Positions 58,701-64,000 of a stretch of DNA of 64,000 bases are shown piece by piece. Position 1 is the stretch's first letter. Each line of letters starts with the position of its first letter. The notes under the pieces were generated by a model that did not search any database, was not told where the DNA came from, and saw only the letters and a list, made by a program, of their open reading frames with translations. The DNA comes from G965205255 sp965205255 (GTDB lineage Bacteria; Pseudomonadota; Gammaproteobacteria; Pseudomonadales; Endozoicomonadaceae): NCBI GenBank assembly GCA_965205255.1, contig OZ242051.1, positions 310,001 to 374,000 of the forward strand, written 5' to 3'. Made by a program: the position numbers and the translations under genes.

Positions 58701-61593
58701 GGGACAGGTCTTGTTCTCTGATGCCTATCATGCCGGAATGGAAACCCGTAATGTTTACAGTACAGACAAGCCTGATCAGGTGATTGCCTCCACGGTATCG
58801 ACCCGTAATACTGATGGCAGTGTGACACCGGTGAGAACCACCTACAACACCTATGACGCTTATGGAAATATTATCAAAACAGAAGTAGCCACTGGCGCTT
58901 ATGACCCTTCGGCTCAAAAGGTACTGGTGGGTGAAAGAACGTATACATCACTGGGCTTTTTATTAAATGCCACAACAATGGTGGGAGATAAATCTCATCA
59001 GCTGAGCATGACATATGACACAACCTCTGGTTTGCCGACCAAAATAACAGATCCGCTGGGTAATAGTATGACCATGACCTATGATACGGTATGGCATAAA
59101 AAACCACATACCGTGGTATCTGAGACAGCAGACGGTCATACAGATTTTACCCTGACCTATACTTACGATGCTAATGGTAACCTGACCGATTTGAAAAAAA
59201 CGAGCGGGCAGAATAAGCTGATCAGCGAAATGGCATACACCTATGATCCGGTGAATCAGCAGTTACTGACCACAACCATTACTCACCCTGACGGTAGTCA
59301 GCGAATCTTATCCGATGAGGTGAACAATTATTTTGTGCCGGTAAGCAGTACCTATGGTGCTCCAGCGGAGCCGGTGTATACAAAAACACCAGTAACCGAT
59401 GCCCTGGGATTGCCGGTTAGTATGAGTTATACAGGAAGCGCAGGTCAGGTATCTCTGGGAACTGATTACAACCCTGATTTATCGGTGAAGGATAAAACCA
59501 TTAACCATCAGGTGAGCAATAGTTATATCTATGACAGTGTTGGTAATTTGGTCAGCATTGCCAATGACCTGAACGGTAAACCTGTTCGGACGTATGGTTA
59601 TGGTTATAACACAAAAGGTCAGATTGCTACCCGTACTGCAAAAACTGAAAAGGGTGTCAGTACCCAAACATACACCTATACACCGCAGGGTCAGTTATTA
59701 CACTTTACCTGCAACGGAAAAGAGTGCCCTCAGAATCTGTTCAAACAACCGGTCAGTGCCATTGATTACAGCTATCAACCTTTGTTTAATTCACTAAACA
59801 CAGTGGATGAGACGCTCAACGGTGGCAGTAAACAGCTGATTACTTACCAGTATAAAAACACTGATCCGACACAGGTATCAGGTATTGATTATGCCGGTAA
59901 AGGCCGTGCTACATGTAGCTATGATGGTGACGGTAATATCACTGCCATGCAGAAAATGACTGCCTCGGGCAAGTTAGTGCCTTACCAGATGAGCTATGAC
60001 AGTGCGCAGAATTTAACGGATGTCACTATCAATCATCGTGAAAAAATTCACTATACCTATGATGCGTCAGGACAGCAAATTGCAGAAAGTGATACCAACG
60101 CTTTCGGAAAAACAACCACACTACAGCAGTATTACAATGGCTCTCTGGCAGAGCAGTCGCTTAAAGGGAAATCTCGTTATTATGTAGCCGGAGGAAGTTT
60201 TTATGATGGCCGTTACGAGTCGGCTGTTACCGATGGCAAGCAGTTAACAGGCAGTGTCGTTAATGGCAAAGTTCAAGGTGATGATGTGTATATGCCGTAT
60301 GGTCAGGTAACAGACCTGAATCAGGCTAAAACACTGGCGTTGACTCTGCAAAAAAGCACCCGTGGCTATCAAATGAAAAATACAGACCAAGTGACGGGCT
60401 GGCAGTTTTTGGGCAATGGTTACCGTGCTTATGATCCGGCACTGAGACTGTTCACTAAACACGACAGTGCCTCTCCGTGGGGAGCCGGTGGCATAAATGC
60501 TTACAACTATGCAGGTAATGATCCCATCAATAGTTCTGACCCCACCGGTCACTACACCGAAAATGATGTCAATGACGTTAATAAAACGATGAAAGCGGAA
60601 AACAAACAGATTTACGATAACTATCACAAAAGTCAATTGGAAACGATTTTAGCAATTTGTTTCGCGGTGGCAGGACTTTTGATGGCCTTGTTGATCCCAG
60701 GTCCTGGTGACTTTATAGAGGGCATGGCGCTGGCTGCCTTGGCTAATGTTGCTTTTTTTACGGCAGTAGGTGTAGTAACAACCGTAAGCGAAAAACTTGT
60801 AGAAAATGGCGTTTTGGAACAAAAGGGCTTAAAGCCATCTCAATCAATTGGTGAGATGATGAGTTCTACTTCGTTCTGGGAAGGTGTTGGTATTGATGCC
60901 GTGGCTATGGTCGGTGGCGAGACGGTGGGTCTAATCATTAAAGGAGTAGAGCGTGCAATTGAAAGCGCTGCAGGAAGAGCAGCAGAAGAGGCAGCAGGAG
61001 GAGCAGGAGGAGCAGCAGCAGGAGAAGCAGCAGGAGAAGCAGGAGGAGCAGGAGGAGCAGCAGGAGAAGCAGGAGAAGCAGGAGAAGCAGGAGGAGCAGC
61101 AGCAGGAGGAGAAGCAGCACCCAGCAAGTTAGAGTTTGACCTTAATGAGCAAAGTCAACTAGATGGTTTTCAGTTAATAGACAAAAATAACTTTCATCAC
61201 ACATATCGTCTGTCTGATGGTAATGTGTTTAAGGAGCTCAACATAACCAAACCGGATACAGCTTACCTAGCTAACCCAGAAAGAACCACTCGTTTACTAA
61301 AAGAACAAGGCATTGATGCTACTGCATACAGAAATGGAGTTAAGATCCCTCATTATGAAATAGAAACTGATGCTAACAAAGCAATATCACATGCCAGGAG
61401 ATATTGGAATAAAACTGAAAGACACGTAAATAATGCACAAGCGAGTAGTTTTTCCAAGTCAGGATGGCTTGTTGATCCTCACATTTCTTATCGTGAAAGT
61501 TCTCCTTTAAGCCATGAATTTTTATCGTTTTTCCCGCAGTCAGATTGGGATGCTTCTACCCTGCGAGAAGGCATAAACGACGGACACTTTTGA
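55726..61593 (+). CDS. Tandem RHS/YD-repeat secreted protein, copy B
   Basis: A 1955-residue protein with a GTG start, a Sec signal peptide (MFLRLIKLAVAVTTLVSYLT, then TSVAFA-QN) and a core nearly identical to copy A, with DPTGH at the same residues (1605-1609). The post-core hydrophobic segment is similar to copy A but diverged (LAICFAVAGLLMALLIPGPG). The Ala/Gly/Glu linker encoded at 60970-61120 is longer than in copy A and built from GCAGGA and GAAGCA units. The tip of about 150 residues starts near PSKLEFDLNEQSQLDGF and is unlike the tip of copy A; I do not recognise it. The stop is followed at once by an IS3 remnant, so the original tip end may be truncated. Confidence 0.92.
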   Translation: MFLRLIKLAVAVTTLVSYLTTSVAFAQNSNTHIPSVKHRSSTSKAAPMSVAAKKTLLKKLQRLVATGHNHFTSQASNGGMNAAVSVNPSSLGLTFSQKLFSVNSSPTSKTTLPVSIFLGAPTGFNPTTQLLDDYPIDVNIPYIQPQESNSGHTYYTLSIGGSSYPMIMDSKQQFQFIYYKKPDIHITHQSDDTIVVTQRDNSTYIFKKVNGSAATTPYQVVAKIGPDGKAIYFQYAHSDTQSSITLLNSDQKVVAKINKQSGSATLFYQDKMGHFQHFTLRNESDGVSITNPLNESTLLTFDTDKKPTKITLADGAYYTINYGVLSGSHYIVSGYTEPVNNHTPYVSSYTEHFNNSHDQDITRTFSVSSKGNNFVGNNIQCDGNTFAHVTSAQDWLMECGFRHQGAPVYRYSTLAGMKIPVFTGTLIPSPETKQISQSYNYLHLKDQQTTSVNNITLTRGQTTYGDKITSASSVADLSLHYNLPSVQKYQLYDATGNNSLFQVQNFNYSYDSKGFLAKKIVQDSHGNLNTESYTMLPGVYHPILQTSVAQIRPTKQAGLQGEAPDTLSTIYSKPSVISKSITVGGHSYTVNRVAIPGNQILFNGKIIRSSTVTYNTEPTAMTFAMPVKTTATLPSMGQYVNNTYTISNSNNVYTISNTKQSLTSDTQGRAPQQLPGTQKTYNLYGGLIKSKDPVTGDIITYDSYDALGRPVQVSYLPAGNADDKQTYRYQYDILNGAQNAGFRVTMTQLMPTGKGKGVQLEKEYDTQNHVVKTLQQLKDRSGFYATDEAFYNLSGQISKTIHYYYDEKGQVHPQQSLYFYNRYGKPTAVQHPNGSTSISVSDSYHLRKISYTLLPTSQVINNPDSLCFDPLQSTPDHRVNTACRVASVQVSQSHSVNQGSASRPVMFHDVSYKYNFITDPAFTTTTADGKKVPLYDSGTKQQMTSVFAGTAKGQAPDSQALESLADTIKNQALANPSATQASTFVVSHFNAMGQVLFSDAYHAGMETRNVYSTDKPDQVIASTVSTRNTDGSVTPVRTTYNTYDAYGNIIKTEVATGAYDPSAQKVLVGERTYTSLGFLLNATTMVGDKSHQLSMTYDTTSGLPTKITDPLGNSMTMTYDTVWHKKPHTVVSETADGHTDFTLTYTYDANGNLTDLKKTSGQNKLISEMAYTYDPVNQQLLTTTITHPDGSQRILSDEVNNYFVPVSSTYGAPAEPVYTKTPVTDALGLPVSMSYTGSAGQVSLGTDYNPDLSVKDKTINHQVSNSYIYDSVGNLVSIANDLNGKPVRTYGYGYNTKGQIATRTAKTEKGVSTQTYTYTPQGQLLHFTCNGKECPQNLFKQPVSAIDYSYQPLFNSLNTVDETLNGGSKQLITYQYKNTDPTQVSGIDYAGKGRATCSYDGDGNITAMQKMTASGKLVPYQMSYDSAQNLTDVTINHREKIHYTYDASGQQIAESDTNAFGKTTTLQQYYNGSLAEQSLKGKSRYYVAGGSFYDGRYESAVTDGKQLTGSVVNGKVQGDDVYMPYGQVTDLNQAKTLALTLQKSTRGYQMKNTDQVTGWQFLGNGYRAYDPALRLFTKHDSASPWGAGGINAYNYAGNDPINSSDPTGHYTENDVNDVNKTMKAENKQIYDNYHKSQLETILAICFAVAGLLMALLIPGPGDFIEGMALAALANVAFFTAVGVVTTVSEKLVENGVLEQKGLKPSQSIGEMMSSTSFWEGVGIDAVAMVGGETVGLIIKGVERAIESAAGRAAEEAAGGAGGAAAGEAAGEAGGAGGAAGEAGEAGEAGGAAAGGEAAPSKLEFDLNEQSQLDGFQLIDKNNFHHTYRLSDGNVFKELNITKPDTAYLANPERTTRLLKEQGIDATAYRNGVKIPHYEIETDANKAISHARRYWNKTERHVNNAQASSFSKSGWLVDPHISYRESSPLSHEFLSFFPQSDWDASTLREGINDGHF

Positions 61594-62065
61594 TTACCTC
61601 CGACCTACACTGTGTCAAGATAGTTGTCCCCAGCTGCAGAAACTGGAAAGAGAACTGCACCGTAAAGACAAGGCGCTGGCAGAAGCTTCGGCATTACTGC
61701 TGCTGTCAAAAAAGCTCGATGCCTTCTACGGAGCAGACAACGAGGGACAGCTAACTCCCATTGATGAGTGCCTCCAGTTTCTGAGCTGGTTTGATGAAGC
61801 CATAGCAAGCGGCACTTCCCTGCAGAGAGCAGCAGAGTATCTTATGATTTCACTAAAAACCATTAATCGCTGGCGTAAACTGGCAGAGGACAGAAGACCA
61901 TTAGCAAAACATCCTCCTCCACTTAATAAACTGACACCTGCTGAAGAGCAGCAAATTTTGGCTGTTTGCAATAAACCTGATAATACCAATCTTGCGCCTT
62001 CATAGATTGTTCCGACACTATCTGATCAGGGTATTTATATTGCATCGGAATCCAGCTTTTACGGT
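61594..62065 (+). pseudogene. IS3-family transposase remnant with nonsense codon
   Basis: A long frame overlapping the RHS stop reads LQKLERELHRKDKALAEASA, then TSLQRAAEYLMISLKTINRW with an HTH, then NKLTPAEEQQILAVC. It ends with NLAPS and a TAG at 62003-62005. In frame after the TAG it continues IVPTLSDQGIYIASESSFY, where the family has PSQIVPRLADxGxYIASESTFY. A single CAG to TAG change therefore explains the stop. The frame ends where the conserved block of RHS copy C begins (about 62059), so the DDE half is missing. Confidence 0.75.
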
Positions 62066-62779
62066 GCTTTCGCTGATCTTGCAATCATCATCCACCTTCA
62101 CAATAACAGCAATTTTTTCTGTACCATCAGTGATATTTTTCACAACATATATGCAAAACCAACTGCTTTGCTGCTTATCCAAATTAATGCTTATTTACCT
62201 GCTTGGGCGTTTATAAGGTGGCAATTTTCTTAGAAGCAGATCATTCAGGTATTGCTTATCACGATGACAAATCGCACGGAAAAAGAAAAACTGACAAACT
62301 CAAAAGCACGGACTTCATGCATGGCTGCTTTGCTCAGTGCTTCTCACTGATTTAAACGATACTGAATGTTTTTTATGTATTTTAATGGTTTCTTATTTAC
62401 ATCTGTAAGCGTATAGTTTATAAACTTCTTTCTGCGGTTGTTTACCTTCAGAAGAGACATTTGTTAATGCAGAAAATATTAATATTCATTTTTTTATACC
62501 TTATAAGAGCCCCAATTTCGATATGGCAGAGCAGTGTTGGAATGTAATGAATGGGTAAGTAATGATATATTTTTCCGTTCAGTAACAACGTTTTAATGCG
62601 CCATTCATGCAGACTTTTAGTCCGCTTAGGAGAAAATAAAGCCAAGTTTTTTCAATCGTATCAATGACAATTTTAACCACATCAAAGCCAAACTTTTATT
62701 TGGTTGATCTCTATTTTATAAATTTCAAGATCTTTTATTTATTAATTAATTAATTAATCATAGCAGTAAGGAATTTTTT
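62059..62779 (+). repeat. Conserved upstream block of RHS gene C
   Basis: This 721-bp block matches 54990-55725 before copy B over its whole length and 47933-48433 before copy A over its last 490 bp. It is joined on its left to the IS3 remnant. The length difference from copy B is mostly due to the tetranucleotide tract. Confidence 0.88.
62737..62758. repeat. Tetranucleotide tract, 22 bp, before RHS gene C
   Basis: ATTT followed by an ATTA tract, 22 bp in total, lies between GATCTTTT and CATAGCAGTAAGG, 21 bp before the GTG start. It is the shortest of the three copies. Confidence 0.9.
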
Positions 62780-64000
62780 GTGTTTTTAAGACTAGTTAAG
62801 TTAGCTGTTGCCGCAACAACTCTGGTGAGTTATTTAACAACCAGTGTTGCCTTTGCACAAAATTCAAATGCACATATATCTTCGGTCAAACACCGTTCAT
62901 CGACGAGCAAGGCAGCACCCATGTCGGTTTCTGCCAAAAAAGCGCTGCTAAAAAAGCTCAAGCGTCTGGTGGCCACAGGTCATAATCATTTTACCTCTCA
63001 GGCGAGCAACGGGGGAATGAATGCAGCGGTGTCTGTCAACCCTTCTTCACTAGCACTGACGTTTTCACAAAAGCTGTTTTCCGTAAACAGTTCACCGACC
63101 TCAAAAACTACACTACCAGTTAGCATTTTCCTTGGGGCTTCTACCGGTTTTAACCCGACAACCCAACTGTTGAATGACTACCCCATTGATGTGAATATTC
63201 CTTATATTCAGCCACAAGAGTCCAACAGTGGTCATACTTATTATACCCTATCTATCGGAGGCAGCAGCTATCCGATGATAATGGATAGCAAACAACAGTT
63301 TCAGTTTATTTATTATAAAAAGCCCGATATTCATATTACCCATCAAAGTGATGATACCATTGTTGTCACCCTGCGGAACAACTCAACATATATCTTCAAA
63401 AAAGTGAACGGCACTGCTGCCACAACTCCATATCAAGTGGCGGCTAAAATAGGGCCAGATGGCAAGGCCATTTATTTTCAGTATGCCCACAGCGATACAC
63501 AATCTAGTATTACGCTGTTAAATTCTGATCAAAAAGTAGTGGCTAAAATTAACAAACAATCTGGTTCTGCCACGCTGTTCTACCAAGATAAAATGGGGCA
63601 TTTTCAGCACTTTACACTCCGTAACGAAAGCGACGGTGTAAGCATTACCAACCCGTTAAACGAAAGCACATTACTCACCTTTGATACCGATAAAAAACCC
63701 ACTAAAATCACTCTGGCCGATGGAGCTTATTACACCATCAACTATGGTGTGCTCTCTGGCTCTCACTATATTGTTAGCGGCTACACAGAGCCTGTGAATA
63801 ATCATACGCCTTATGTTAGCTCTTATACAGAACACTTTAATAACAGTCACGATCAGGATATTACCCGTACGTTCAGCGTTAGCAGTACAGGTAATAATTT
63901 TGTCGGTAATAATATACAGTGTGATGGTAATACGTTTAGCCATGTGACATCAGCACAGGACTGGTTAATGGAATGCGGGTTTCGGCATCAGGGCGCACCC
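62780..64000 (+). CDS. Tandem RHS/YD-repeat secreted protein, copy C (partial, 5' end)
   Basis: The third copy starts at GTG 62780 with the same leader and signal peptide (MFLRLVKLAVAATTLVSYLT, then TSVAFA-QN). It stays open for 407 codons to the window end. Over this part it is nearly the same as copies A and B, with scattered substitutions such as LALTFSQK for LGLTFSQK and GASTGFNP for GAPTGFNP. The core end, linker and tip lie outside the window, so the C-terminal domain is unknown. Confidence 0.9.
   Translation, partial: MFLRLVKLAVAATTLVSYLTTSVAFAQNSNAHISSVKHRSSTSKAAPMSVSAKKALLKKLKRLVATGHNHFTSQASNGGMNAAVSVNPSSLALTFSQKLFSVNSSPTSKTTLPVSIFLGASTGFNPTTQLLNDYPIDVNIPYIQPQESNSGHTYYTLSIGGSSYPMIMDSKQQFQFIYYKKPDIHITHQSDDTIVVTLRNNSTYIFKKVNGTAATTPYQVAAKIGPDGKAIYFQYAHSDTQSSITLLNSDQKVVAKINKQSGSATLFYQDKMGHFQHFTLRNESDGVSITNPLNESTLLTFDTDKKPTKITLADGAYYTINYGVLSGSHYIVSGYTEPVNNHTPYVSSYTEHFNNSHDQDITRTFSVSSTGNNFVGNNIQCDGNTFSHVTSAQDWLMECGFRHQGAP

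Noticed and set aside
60938..61120. Minus-strand open frame of almost pure leucine
   Set aside because: It is the antisense of the GCAGGA-type Ala/Gly/Glu linker of RHS copy B and has no ribosome binding site or independent support.
1..64000. tRNA or rRNA genes
   Set aside because: No cloverleaf with a T-arm GTTCGA-type core in the right context and no rRNA-like sequence was seen; isolated GTTCGAA strings lie in coding or decayed DNA.

Overview
The window is AT-rich gammaproteobacterial DNA. The housekeeping genes fit that class: prmB-aroC, gcvTHP, ttcA, an Anr-type fnr beside apt, epmA, yhbY, yqcC, bolA, psd and glyA. The anr-apt pairing resembles the Pseudomonas/Oceanospirillales arrangement. 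Low GC, many decayed insertion sequences, very large Sec-exported RHS/YD-repeat proteins and an orphan proline-rich protein suggest a host-associated bacterium, perhaps near Endozoicomonadaceae. That placement is inference; no rRNA or tRNA gene was seen to settle it.

Layout. 1-3.4 kb: a fucose-isomerase-like protein with an FGGY pentulose kinase. 3.6-5.6 kb: a graveyard of IS30, IS6 and IS1595 fragments around an orphan TraT lipoprotein. 5.7-8 kb: glyA and psd. 8-14.5 kb: a 2142-residue RHS protein ending in leucine-rich-variant repeats. 15.3-19.2 kb: an smr-pqiA-pqiA-pqiB operon whose PqiB has five MCE domains. 19.4-21.4 kb: prmB and aroC. 22-26.5 kb: a DUF378 protein, then a glutamine-synthetase-like enzyme, an aldehyde dehydrogenase and an iron alcohol dehydrogenase that look like one amine-catabolic unit. 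27-31 kb: bolA with a decayed tandem copy, queH, rsmD, a DUF1853 gene and a lipoprotein. 31.3-36 kb: the glycine cleavage genes gcvT, gcvH and gcvP, which with glyA cover glycine and one-carbon metabolism. 36.4-45.3 kb: ttcA, a DksA-like gene, apt, anr/fnr, an orphan effector-like gene, corA, yqcC, epmA and yhbY. 45.5-48 kb: a heptanucleotide repeat, a small secreted protein and IS remnants.

48.4-64 kb is the most unusual part: three near-identical RHS genes in tandem, the third cut by the window end. Each has the same 0.5-0.7 kb upstream block, a GTG start, a signal peptide and an almost identical core of about 1600 residues. The two complete copies share a hydrophobic segment after the RHS core, then an Ala/Gly/Glu linker, then unrelated C-terminal tips. 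A tetranucleotide tract just before each ribosome binding site is 26, 34 and 22 bp long, so the copies differ by multiples of four. This resembles an array of secreted polymorphic proteins with variable tips and possibly slippage-tuned expression. No convincing immunity gene follows either tip, which favours a host-directed role.

Every transposase seen is truncated or frameshifted. Remnants of IS30, IS6, IS1595, IS701, IS3 and an IS4-like family occur, plus a 165-bp MITE-like element with inverted ends. Past IS expansion followed by decay is the simplest reading.
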